Below are positions 40,984 through 48,899 of a stretch of 64,000 bases of DNA, piece by piece. The number at the start of each line of letters is the position of its first letter. Within the stretch, counting starts at the first letter, position 1. Source of the DNA: Streptomyces griseoviridis (GTDB lineage: Bacteria; Actinomycetota; Actinomycetes; Streptomycetales; Streptomycetaceae). Under the pieces are notes generated by a model, which worked only from the letters and a program-made list of their open reading frames with translations, was not told the DNA's origin and did not search any database. The translations under genes and the position numbers were made by a program. The stretch covers positions 186,001-250,000 of the forward strand of contig NZ_CP029078.1 of assembly GCF_005222485.1 (NCBI RefSeq), written 5' to 3'.

Positions 40984-41775
40984 TCAGCGGTCCGGTTCGG
41001 CCGGGATCTCGTAGGCGAGGTGGAAGCGGTCGCCCGGCACCACCAGGTCGGCGGTCTCCAGGGGGCGTTCGCCCGCCCAGTAGGTCCGTTCGATGGCGGC
41101 GACGGCGGCGCCCCGGCCCAGGTCGAGGGCCGCGGCCTCGTCCGGGGTGGCGAGGCGGGCGGTGACGGTCTCGGTCGAGCGGGTGACCCGGATGCCGATG
41201 TACGACATGCGGGCCACGACGCTGCCGCCGGCCAGCGGACCCGCGCCGGGCAGCGAGACGGGGGTGCCACCGGTGATCTCCAGCGGCTCCCAGCTGACGC
41301 AGATCATCGCCGGGAGGCCGTCGTTGCTGAGCTGGTACTCGCTGCGGATCACGGGTTCGCCCGGCGGTACCCGTAGCCGCCGGGCGATGTCGGGATCGGC
41401 CCCCTCGGTGCGGGAGGAGGGGACGCCGCGTTCGGAACCGGCGCCCGGACCGCCGTCGTCGCCGGGGGCGGGTGGTCCCGTGCGGCGCAGGTCGGGGTGG
41501 ACGGCGAGCCGGCCCTGGAGCCGTTCGTGGGTCCAGGAGCGGGCCATGGTGGAGGCGGAGGTGCGTTCCCGCACGAAGACCCCGCGGCCGGTCCTGCCCC
41601 GGGCGAGCCCTTCGCTCACCAGCAGCCGGACCGCCGCGGCGGCGACGTTCGCGCCCACCGCGTACTCCGTCGCCAGGGCCGCCCGGGACGGCAGGAGGGC
41701 TCCTGGCGGGAACTCACCGCTCTCGATCCGGCGCCTGATGTCCTCGGCGACCCTGCGATAGAACGCGACCCGCAC
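40984..41775 (-). CDS. GntR-family transcriptional regulator with UTRA domain
   Basis: About 263 residues. The N-terminal winged helix is clear (FYRRVAEDIRRRIESGEFPPGALLPSRAALATEYAVG...AVRLLVSEGLARGRTGRGVFV), with an unusual N-N-V-A-A-type recognition helix. The C-terminal UTRA ligand-binding domain is at about 115-255 (PPGEPVIRSEYQLSNDGLPAMICVSWEPL). The GTG at 41775 is only one option; the frame is open further upstream to 41841. The gene diverges from a seven-gene transport and catabolic operon across a region with two matching palindromes, so it is the likely repressor. Ligand unknown. Confidence 0.85.
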   Translation of the reverse strand: MRVAFYRRVAEDIRRRIESGEFPPGALLPSRAALATEYAVGANVAAAAVRLLVSEGLARGRTGRGVFVRERTSASTMARSWTHERLQGRLAVHPDLRRTGPPAPGDDGGPGAGSERGVPSSRTEGADPDIARRLRVPPGEPVIRSEYQLSNDGLPAMICVSWEPLEITGGTPVSLPGAGPLAGGSVVARMSYIGIRVTRSTETVTARLATPDEAAALDLGRGAAVAAIERTYWAGERPLETADLVVPGDRFHLAYEIPAEPDR

Positions 41776-41881
41776 CAAACGTCTCACCTTCCGGACAACT
41801 GTCTCGCGATCCGAGAAATTCTGGAGTGACCTGGGAAACACGGTCCGGTCACGCGGCTCTCGACGGTATCGCGGCCCGGAA

Positions 41882-41895
41882 CCTGATGCATCAGG
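41882..41895. promoter_or_regulatory. Palindromic operator candidate, site 1
   Basis: CCTGATGCATCAGG, a perfect 14-bp palindrome. Together with site 2 it defines the pattern CCTGNTGCANCAGG. It is 107 bases upstream of the proposed GntR start and about 365 upstream of the operon start. Confidence 0.75.
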
Positions 41896-41944
41896 CGGGG
41901 TCGAACCGGCCCTGTGGGACGCGGCGGCAGCCGAACCCCTCCCA

Positions 41945-41958
41945 CCTGGTGCAACAGG
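41945..41958. promoter_or_regulatory. Palindromic operator candidate, site 2
   Basis: CCTGGTGCAACAGG shares 12 of 14 positions with site 1 and starts exactly 63 bases later, about six helical turns. It sits within a longer inverted repeat (CCCACCTG at 41941-41948 with CAGGTGGG at 41955-41962). Confidence 0.75.
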
Positions 41959-42260
41959 TGGGCTCCCGCACCCGTCGGCCGAGGCACCCGCGCGGACCGC
42001 AACGGCCGGTATTCCCGCTCGTCAGGGCTTTGCGCACGGCTCGCGGACAGGGCTAACTTTCAGCTCTCCGGGCTCGTCCCACGATGTGTCCGGATGATGG
42101 GCCACGCGGTGGACGGTTGCGCCGCACGGTCCGACCGCCGGATGGCCGGCGGCAGTGGAAGGACCCGACGAAGGGCCCGCCGGACGCGCGCACCGCCGCC
42201 GGGCGCTGTCGCCCGGACCGGTTTTTCACCTGACGCGGCCGAGTGGGGAGAGGAGCGACC

Positions 42261-43601
42261 TTGAGCGACGACGAGCAGTACCGTCCCGGCGTCGGCACGC
42301 ACGCCGACGCGGCGCGGGCCGCGCTCCTGCGCCCCGCCGGGGTGGAGGGCCACGGAAGCCGGCCGGGCCCGCTCACCCCCGCGCTGCGGACGGCGGTCGC
42401 CGCCCTCGCCGCCGAGCTGGCCGGACAGCCACGGCTCGCGCGGCGGTACCGCGCCCTCGCCACGACCACGCCCGACGCGCACCCCAGCGATCACCCCGCC
42501 GATCACCTCGCCGATCACTTCACCGATGCCGGTCCGGCGGAACCGGCCCCCGCGGGCCCAGGCTCGGTGCAGCCGGAACCCGCCCCCGCGGACCCAGGCC
42601 CCACCGCGCCGGACCCCACCGCACCGGAACCCACGGACCGCCCTGCTCCCTCCGCCTCCTCGGCCGCCTCCCCCGCCTCCCCCTCTTCAGGTCCCGCCGA
42701 TCTCGTCGCCGCCGTCCTCGCCTACACCCGGGTCGTGACCCTCGCACCGGCGGACGCCGGGCGTGCGGACATCGCGGAGCTGGAGCGGGTCGGGCTCGGG
42801 GCGGCGGACATCGTCGCGCTGGCCCAGATCGTGGCCTTCGTCTCCTACGAGGCCCGGGTCGCCTCGGGTCTCGCCCTGCTGGACGGCGCCCCGGCGGCCG
42901 AGCCCGTGGCCGCCGCCACCACCCCGCCCGCGCCCGCGCGGGTCACCACCGGCCCCGGCCCCGGCCTCCGCTTCACCCTGGACACGCTCACCTGGGCCCC
43001 CTGGATCACCCCGGTCCCCGCCGACGGCCTCGACGACGAGCAGCGGGCGGTGGTCGACGCGCACGCCACGCTCTCCACCGACTCGCCCTACTACCGCACC
43101 CTGCTGCACGCGCCGGCCGCTCTCGACCACCGCACCCACGTCTACAACGCGCTGATGTACGGGCGCGGCGGGCTGCCCCGGGCGGAGCGCGAGCTGGTCA
43201 CCCTGCTGGTGTCGCGGATCAACGGCTGCGTGTACTGCGCCTCGGTGCACGGCCGCAAGTTCGCCCAGCTCGGCCGGGACCCCGAGGCGGCGCGGCGGGT
43301 GCTCGCCGAGGGCGCGACCGCGCTCACCGGCGATCCGCGCCGGGCCGCGCTCGCCCGCTTCACGGAACGTCAGACGGCGACCCCGCCGGCCGCCACCGCC
43401 GCCGACGTGGCCGCGCTGCGCGCCGCGGGTGTCGAGGGCGCGGCGCTCCTCGACGTGGTGCACTGCGTGGCGCTGTTCGGCTGGGCCAACCGGTTGATGC
43501 AGGTCCTGGGCACGCCCTCGGTGCCTGAGTCCTGTACGGGGACGTCCGGTCCTGCCGCACCGGCGGCAGTGCCCGCGGCGGGCTCCCCGTCGCTCGGCTG
43601 A
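42261..43601 (+). CDS. Two-module CMD/AhpD-like (alkylhydroperoxidase domain) protein
   Basis: A 446-residue protein made of two carboxymuconolactone decarboxylase/AhpD-like modules. Module 1 (about 1-75, resuming at about 140-210) has TPALRTAVAALAAELAG and a helical part, interrupted by a Pro/Ala/Asp-rich insert. Module 2 (about 235-425) has the redox motif CVYCASVHGRKFAQLG, the CxxC-x-x-x-H site of AhpD enzymes. It recalls the Avi_7170 and Avi_7169 CMD families, known from transport cassettes, here fused; this is from memory. TTG start at 42261 with GAGGAG 6 bases upstream. First gene of the polycistron, so probably enzymatic in the same pathway. Confidence 0.8.
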   Translation: MSDDEQYRPGVGTHADAARAALLRPAGVEGHGSRPGPLTPALRTAVAALAAELAGQPRLARRYRALATTTPDAHPSDHPADHLADHFTDAGPAEPAPAGPGSVQPEPAPADPGPTAPDPTAPEPTDRPAPSASSAASPASPSSGPADLVAAVLAYTRVVTLAPADAGRADIAELERVGLGAADIVALAQIVAFVSYEARVASGLALLDGAPAAEPVAAATTPPAPARVTTGPGPGLRFTLDTLTWAPWITPVPADGLDDEQRAVVDAHATLSTDSPYYRTLLHAPAALDHRTHVYNALMYGRGGLPRAERELVTLLVSRINGCVYCASVHGRKFAQLGRDPEAARRVLAEGATALTGDPRRAALARFTERQTATPPAATAADVAALRAAGVEGAALLDVVHCVALFGWANRLMQVLGTPSVPESCTGTSGPAAPAAVPAAGSPSLG

Positions 43602-43698
43602 CCGGACGTCGTTCTCCCCTGTTCGAGCCCATCCGCACCGCTCGGCCCTCGTGAACCAGCGCCCGCGCGTCCCGCGCTCTCGTGAACCGGAGTTCCTC

Positions 43699-44790
43699 AT
43701 GACCGCAAGTCCCCGCCGTCTCGCCACCGCCGCGGGCATCGCGGCGACCGCCCTGCTCGTGTCGTCCTGCGCCACCTCCGCCTCGACGTCCGCGGGCGGT
43801 GGATCGGACACCGGCTCCGGCAGGCAGACGATCACCTTCATGGGCTTCTTCGGCACCTTCCAGGACTCGTTCACCAAGACGGTGATCAAGCCGTTCGAGA
43901 AGGCCAACCCGGACATCACCGTCAGGTACGTGCCGATCCAGAACTCCGCCGAGGTGCTGGCCAAGCTGCGGGCGAGCAAGAAGAACCCGCCCGCCGACGT
44001 GGCGCTGATGGACAGCTCGGTCGCACCGACGGCGAACAAGGAGGGCCTGTTCGCCAAGCTCGACGAGGCGCAGGTGCCCAACCTCGCGCGGCTGGTCGAC
44101 AAGGCGCGCGGCACGGACGGCTACGGTCCCGGCCTGACCCTGGACAGCCTCTCGATCCTCTACAACTCCAAGGCCGTGAAGAAGGCTCCCACCAGTTGGA
44201 ACGACCTCTGGGACCCGACCTACAAGGGGAAGCTGGCGCTGCCGATCGCGGACACCCGCGGGGTGGCGCTGATCGTGGCGCTGGAGAAGATCCTCGGCGC
44301 GGACTACAAGAAGGACATCGATCCGGCGATCGACAGGCTGAAGACGCTGGCGCCGTCGGTCGAGACCTGGCAGCCGTCGCCCGACGTCTACACGGCGGTC
44401 CAGTCGGGTGAGGCGGACGTGGCCGTCGGCTGGAACGCGCGCGGCCAGTTCTACAAGGACGCGTCCGACGGCGTGGTGCAGCCGGTGCTGCCCGAGGAGG
44501 GCACGGTCGAGCAGATCAACACGATCAACCTGGTGGCGGGTTCGGGGCACACCGCGGCCGCGCAGAAGTTCATCGACTACGCGATCGGCGCCGAGGCGCA
44601 GAAGGCGTTCGACGACGACGCGTACTACGCGCCGGTCAACCGGGACGCGACGCTGAAGAAGGACGTCGCGGAGCGCACCACGGCCTCCGCCGAGCAGCAG
44701 AAGCACCAGATCCCGGTCGACTGGAGCTGGATGACCACCCGGTACACCGCGTGGGTGGACCGCATCAAGCGGGAGGTCATCGGTGGCTGA
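43699..44790 (+). CDS. ABC transporter substrate-binding lipoprotein (PotD/Fbp-like)
   Basis: A 363-residue lipoprotein. The signal peptide ends in the lipobox LVSSC (Cys near residue 23), so it is anchored outside the membrane. The mature part reads as a class II (type 2) periplasmic-binding fold of the polyamine/iron/2-aminoethylphosphonate group (FEKANPDITVRYVPIQNSAEVLAKL, LDSLSILYNSKAVKKAPTSWNDLWDP, ADVAVGWNARG). ATG at 43699; a GGAG precedes it. A repeat of CTCGTGAACC lies just upstream. Its stop overlaps the ATPase start by 8 bases. Ligand not deducible. Confidence 0.9.
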   Translation: MTASPRRLATAAGIAATALLVSSCATSASTSAGGGSDTGSGRQTITFMGFFGTFQDSFTKTVIKPFEKANPDITVRYVPIQNSAEVLAKLRASKKNPPADVALMDSSVAPTANKEGLFAKLDEAQVPNLARLVDKARGTDGYGPGLTLDSLSILYNSKAVKKAPTSWNDLWDPTYKGKLALPIADTRGVALIVALEKILGADYKKDIDPAIDRLKTLAPSVETWQPSPDVYTAVQSGEADVAVGWNARGQFYKDASDGVVQPVLPEEGTVEQINTINLVAGSGHTAAAQKFIDYAIGAEAQKAFDDDAYYAPVNRDATLKKDVAERTTASAEQQKHQIPVDWSWMTTRYTAWVDRIKREVIGG

Positions 44791-46036
44791 GCCGACGACA
44801 CCCGCCGCCGGTTCCGGGGCGGGTCATCTGACCCTGGACGGCCTCACCAAGACGTATCCGGGGCAGCACGGCGCGGCCGTGCGGGGGATCGACCTGACCG
44901 TCGAGCGCGGCAGCATGCTCGCCGTGCTGGGCCCCTCGGGCTGCGGCAAGTCGACCACCCTGCGCATGATCGCGGGCCTGATCGAGCCGACGGCCGGCCG
45001 GGTCCTGGTGGACGGCCGGGACATCACCGGCGTCCCGGTGCACCGCAGGGACATGGGCATGGTGTTCCAGTCGTACGCGCTGTTCCCGCATCTGGACGTG
45101 GCGCGGAACGTGGCGTTCGGCCTGGAGATGCGCAAGGTGTCCAAGGCGGATCGGGAGCGGCGGGTGGCGGAGGCGCTCGACCTGGTGCGGCTCGGCCATC
45201 TCGCCGGGCGGCGGATCGCCCAGTTGTCGGGCGGCCAGCAGCAGCGGGTCGCGCTGGCCCGCGCGCTGGTGGTGCGGCCCACGCTGCTGCTGCTCGACGA
45301 GCCGCTGTCCAACCTGGACGCGCAGTTGCGCGGGGAGATGCGGGACGAGATCCGGCGCATCCAGCGGGAGACCGGGATCACGGCGGTCTTCGTCACGCAC
45401 GACCAGCACGAGGCGCTGTCGATGGCCGACCGGGTCGCCGTCCTCGCGCGGGGGCGGCTGGAGCAGATCGGCAGCCCGGAGGACGTCTACGAACGGCCCG
45501 AGGGCCGGTTCGTGGCCCGCTTCGTGGGGCGGGCCAACCTGGTCGAGGGCACGGTGACGGGCTCCGACGGCGACCGGACGGTGGTGGAGCTGCCCGGCGT
45601 CGGCCGGGTGCCCGCGCTCGGCGAGCCGCGCGCCGCAGGCAGCCGGGCCGCGGTGCTGCTGCGGCCGCACCGGATCACGCTGGCACCGGTACCCACCGCG
45701 GGCGGCGACGCCTCGGCCGGGCCCTCGCTGCGGGGCACGGTGCTGAGCGCCGGGTACAGCGGCGAGAGCGTGGCGTACCGGGTGCGGGTCGGCGCCGACG
45801 GGCCGGAGCTCGACGTGGAGCGGCCGGCCGGCGCGGAGGCGGCCCTCGCGCCGGGCACCGAGGTGGCGCTGGGCTGGGACGTGTCGGCGGCCCGACTTGT
45901 CGACTCCGCGGCTGCCGCCGACGAGGCCGATGCCGACGCGACCGGCCCTACCGGCACGACCGGCACGGCCGCGCGTGACGCGGGTGCCGCCTCCGGGTCG
46001 GGGTCCGCCGTCGGCGCGGGCGCGGTGGCGCCGTGA
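44783..46036 (+). CDS. ABC transporter ATP-binding protein (PotA-type)
   Basis: A 417-residue ATPase. Walker A GPSGCGKST near residue 52, Q-loop VFQSYALFPH, signature LSGGQQQRVALARAL near 152 and Walker B LLLLDEPLSN with the H-loop VFVTHDQ are all intact. A TOBE-like C-terminal domain follows (about 245-370), then a low-complexity tail (TGPTGTTGTAARDAGAAS). GTG start at 44783 overlaps the lipoprotein gene; its stop overlaps the first permease start. It powers the importer formed by the neighbouring genes. Confidence 0.95.
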   Translation: MAEPTTPAAGSGAGHLTLDGLTKTYPGQHGAAVRGIDLTVERGSMLAVLGPSGCGKSTTLRMIAGLIEPTAGRVLVDGRDITGVPVHRRDMGMVFQSYALFPHLDVARNVAFGLEMRKVSKADRERRVAEALDLVRLGHLAGRRIAQLSGGQQQRVALARALVVRPTLLLLDEPLSNLDAQLRGEMRDEIRRIQRETGITAVFVTHDQHEALSMADRVAVLARGRLEQIGSPEDVYERPEGRFVARFVGRANLVEGTVTGSDGDRTVVELPGVGRVPALGEPRAAGSRAAVLLRPHRITLAPVPTAGGDASAGPSLRGTVLSAGYSGESVAYRVRVGADGPELDVERPAGAEAALAPGTEVALGWDVSAARLVDSAAAADEADADATGPTGTTGTAARDAGAASGSGSAVGAGAVAP

Positions 46037-47016
46037 GCGGCTCCGTGACGGCGCCAGGTGACGCCGTCCCCGTCGACGCTCCGCGTCCCTCGGGAGAGCC
46101 TCCCTCGGGAGAGCGGCCGGCGGGCGGGCTTCCCGCGCGGGGGCCGCGTCCCGGGCGGACCGCGCTGCTCCTGCTGGCGCCCGGCGCGCTCGCGCTGCTG
46201 TTCACGTACGCCATGCCGCTGGTGTGGGTGGTGCGGATGGCGCTCAACGAGCCGCTGGACGGCGGCGCCATCCGGCAGACGGTCAGCTTCGGCACGTTCG
46301 CGGAGGTGCTCGGCGACGGGCACTACTGGAAGGTCATCGGGCAGACCCTGCAACTCGGCCTGCTGGTCACGGTGTTCACCCTGATCCTGGCGTATCCGCT
46401 GGCGCTGTTCCTGGCCCGCACCACCAGCCGGTGGCGGAGCCTGCTGATGGCGCTCGCGGTGGCGCCGCTGCTGATCTCGGCGGTCGCGCGCACCTTCGGC
46501 TGGATGGCGATCCTCGGCAACCAGGGGCTGGTCAACAAGACGCTCCAGGGCCTCGCCCTGATCGACGGACCGCTGCCGCTGGCGAACAACATGACCGGCG
46601 TCGTCATCGCGTCGGTGGAGATCTACATGCCGTTCGCGATCCTCGCCATGATCAGCGGCTTCGGCCGACTGGAACCGGAGCTGGAGCGGGCCGCGGCCTC
46701 GCTCGGCGCGAACCGGCTCGCGGTGCTGCGCCGGGTGGTGCTGCCGCTGACGCTGCCCGGCGTACTCACCGCGGCGCTGCTGGTGTTCGTGCTGAGCCTC
46801 AGCGGCTACGTCACCCCGCGGCTGATCGGCGGCGGCCGGGTGTTCGTGCTGGCCACCGAGATCTACGACGAGGCGATCACCTCGCTGAACTGGCCGGTGG
46901 CGGCAGTGCTCTCGGTGCTGCTGCTGGTGCTGTTCGGCGTCGTCATCGTCCTGTACCAGCGCGCGCAGCGCGCCCTGGAGCGCCGGTTCACCGGTGAGAA
47001 GGGAGCGTCGCGGTGA
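46033..47016 (+). CDS. ABC transporter permease (PotB-type)
   Basis: A 327-residue membrane protein. A Pro-rich cytoplasmic N-terminus (about 1-35) is followed by about six transmembrane helices. The EAA docking loop is near residues 215-235 (LERAAASLGANRLAVLRRVVLPLTLPG). GTG start overlaps the ATPase stop (GTGA), and its end overlaps the second permease by 4 bases. Belongs to the polyamine/opine/phosphonate-type importer family. Confidence 0.93.
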   Translation: MSGSVTAPGDAVPVDAPRPSGEPPSGERPAGGLPARGPRPGRTALLLLAPGALALLFTYAMPLVWVVRMALNEPLDGGAIRQTVSFGTFAEVLGDGHYWKVIGQTLQLGLLVTVFTLILAYPLALFLARTTSRWRSLLMALAVAPLLISAVARTFGWMAILGNQGLVNKTLQGLALIDGPLPLANNMTGVVIASVEIYMPFAILAMISGFGRLEPELERAAASLGANRLAVLRRVVLPLTLPGVLTAALLVFVLSLSGYVTPRLIGGGRVFVLATEIYDEAITSLNWPVAAVLSVLLLVLFGVVIVLYQRAQRALERRFTGEKGASR

Positions 47017-47810
47017 GGACCCACCCGGCCGGGCGGATCGCCCGCGTCACGCTGCTGACCGTTCTGTACCTGTTCCTGCTCGCCCCGATCATCGTGGTGT
47101 TCGTCGAGTCGTTCGACGACTCCACCTTCCTGCGCTTCCCGCCCGAGGGGTTCACCCTCGACGCCTACCGGCAGGTCTTCGCCAACGCGGACTTCCGCTC
47201 GGGCGTCCAGGTCAGCGCGGTCACCGCCGCCGTCACCACGCTGCTCGCGCTGCTCACCGGGGTGCCCGCGGCCCTGGCGCTGACCCGGGTCGGGTTCAAG
47301 GGGCGGGACGCGGTGGAGTCGGCGTTCCTCTCGCCGCTGCTGGTGCCGCACATCGTGCTGGGGCTCGCCCTGCTGGTGCTGTTCGCGCCGATCCCGCTGA
47401 CCGACACGTACGCGGGTCTGATCCTGGCGCATCTCGGGGTGACCGTGCCGTACGTGGTGCGGACGGTGTCGGCGGCGCTCGCCGGGGCCGATCCGCGCGC
47501 CGAGGAGGCGGCCCGCACGCTGGGCGCGGGCCGGCTCACGGTGCTGCGGCGGGTGACCCTGCCCGCGGCGCTGCCCGGCCTGGTCTCCGGCGCCGTCATC
47601 GCGTTCCTGCTCTCCTTCGACGAGACGGTGATCTCCCTCTTCGTCTCCGGGCAGAACACCAGGCCGCTGCCGGTGGCGGTGCTCCAGTACGTGGAATACC
47701 GCAGCGATCCGTCGATCGCCGCGCTCTCGGTCTGCCTGGTCCTGCTGTCCGTGCTGGCCGTGCTGGTGGTCGAGCGGAGCCTCGGCCTGCGGCGCAGTCT
47801 GCGTTCCTGA
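47013..47810 (+). CDS. ABC transporter permease (PotC-type)
   Basis: A 265-residue six-helix permease, the second membrane subunit of the importer. EAA loop near 160-180 (EEAARTLGAGRLTVLRRVTLPAALPG). The first helix (LLTVLYLFLLAPIIVVFVESF) is typical for PotC. GTG start at 47013 overlaps the preceding stop. A 48-base gap with CTGGAGG separates it from the dipeptidase-like gene. Confidence 0.93.
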   Translation: MRTHPAGRIARVTLLTVLYLFLLAPIIVVFVESFDDSTFLRFPPEGFTLDAYRQVFANADFRSGVQVSAVTAAVTTLLALLTGVPAALALTRVGFKGRDAVESAFLSPLLVPHIVLGLALLVLFAPIPLTDTYAGLILAHLGVTVPYVVRTVSAALAGADPRAEEAARTLGAGRLTVLRRVTLPAALPGLVSGAVIAFLLSFDETVISLFVSGQNTRPLPVAVLQYVEYRSDPSIAALSVCLVLLSVLAVLVVERSLGLRRSLRS

Positions 47811-47858
47811 CCGGTCCTCGACCGCCCTGTCCCGTCCGCCCCATCCCTGGAGGTTCCT

Positions 47859-48899
47859 GTGTCCACCGCGCCCGCCCCGTCCTTCGACCCCGCGGCGCTG
47901 CACCGCGAGAGCGTCGTCTTCAACGCGCTCGACTGCACGCCGCTGGCCTGGGCGGACGAGACGTATCTCGGGAAGCTGGCCGCCTCCGGGGTGACCGCGT
48001 TCAACCACGCCACGATCGTGTCGCAGGGCTACGACGCGGCCGTCGCGTCGATCGTCGGCTGGCAGCGCCGGATCGCGGAGACGGACGGGCGGCTGTTCCA
48101 GGGGCGCGGGCTCGCCGACGTGCGCCGGGCCAAGGAGGAGGGCTCGGTCGCCTGGTTCGTGGGCTTCGAGGACAGCAAGCCGATCGGGGACGAGCTGTGG
48201 CGCCTGGAGGCGCTGCACCAACTCGGGCTCCGTTTCCTCGGGTTGACGTACCAGAACCGCAACTTCGCGGGGGACGGCAGCGGTGAGACGGCCAACGGCG
48301 GTCTCAGCCGGTTCGGCCGGTCGCTGGTGCGGGAGTGCAACCGGCTGGGGATCGCGCTCGATCTGTCCCACACGGGTGAGCGCTCCACCCTGGAGACCAT
48401 CGAGCTGTCGCAGAAGCCGGTGCTGGTCACGCACGCGGGACTGACCCGGTTCGTGGACAGCCCGCGCAACAAGAGCGACCAGGTGGTGCGGGAACTGGCC
48501 GCGCGCGGCGGGGTGTTCGGGCTCGCGGCGAAGTCGGGGTTCCTGAGCCCCGACGGGCTCTCGGGTCCGACGGAGCCCGAGGTGTTCGCCGACAACATCG
48601 ACCACCTGGTCCAACTCGTCGGCGTCGACCATGTGATCGTGGGCACCGACGTCGGCGACGAGCGCAAGTACTCCAAGGAGGGCATGGCCCGGGTGCGGCG
48701 GCTCTACCCGGAGATCCCGATCGTCGACGACCGCCTGGACCTGGACCTGATCCACCCGGTCGGCATGGGCACCCCGGCCGATCTGCCGGTCATCACCGAG
48801 GTGTTGGCGCGGCGCGGGTACGGCGCGGACGACCTGCGCAAGGTGCTCGGCGGCAACCTCATGCGGGTGCTGGGCGAGATCTGGGACGAGGCTGCGTGA
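47859..48899 (+). CDS. Membrane dipeptidase family (M19) amidohydrolase
   Basis: A 346-residue TIM-barrel metalloenzyme of the renal dipeptidase family. Recognisable parts are VAWFVGFEDSKPIGD (metal Glu region), LGLRFLGLTYQNRN, IALDLSHTGERSTLETI and KPVLVTHAGLTRFVDSPRN (metal His residues), and VDHVIVGTDVGDE near the end. At the N-terminus the canonical HxD is replaced by NALDCTP, a variant seen in catabolic operon relatives, so it may hydrolyse something other than dipeptides. GTG at 47859 with CTGGAGG 6 bases upstream. Its stop overlaps the next start (GTGA). Confidence 0.85.
   Translation: MSTAPAPSFDPAALHRESVVFNALDCTPLAWADETYLGKLAASGVTAFNHATIVSQGYDAAVASIVGWQRRIAETDGRLFQGRGLADVRRAKEEGSVAWFVGFEDSKPIGDELWRLEALHQLGLRFLGLTYQNRNFAGDGSGETANGGLSRFGRSLVRECNRLGIALDLSHTGERSTLETIELSQKPVLVTHAGLTRFVDSPRNKSDQVVRELAARGGVFGLAAKSGFLSPDGLSGPTEPEVFADNIDHLVQLVGVDHVIVGTDVGDERKYSKEGMARVRRLYPEIPIVDDRLDLDLIHPVGMGTPADLPVITEVLARRGYGADDLRKVLGGNLMRVLGEIWDEAA

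Larger units (their letters stand above)
41776..42260. other. Divergent regulatory region (GntR / transport operon)
   Basis: No gene is supported in these 485 bases. It holds the paired palindromes listed separately. A possible + promoter has TTGCGC (42030-42035), an 18-base spacer and TAACTT (42054-42059). The TTG start of the next gene at 42261 has GAGAGGAG just upstream. Confidence 0.55.

Noticed and set aside
38729..41014. A 761-codon plus-strand frame opposite the metalloprotease gene
   Set aside because: Shadow frame with repeated Thr-Arg-Ser translation of the 15-bp array; no start context.
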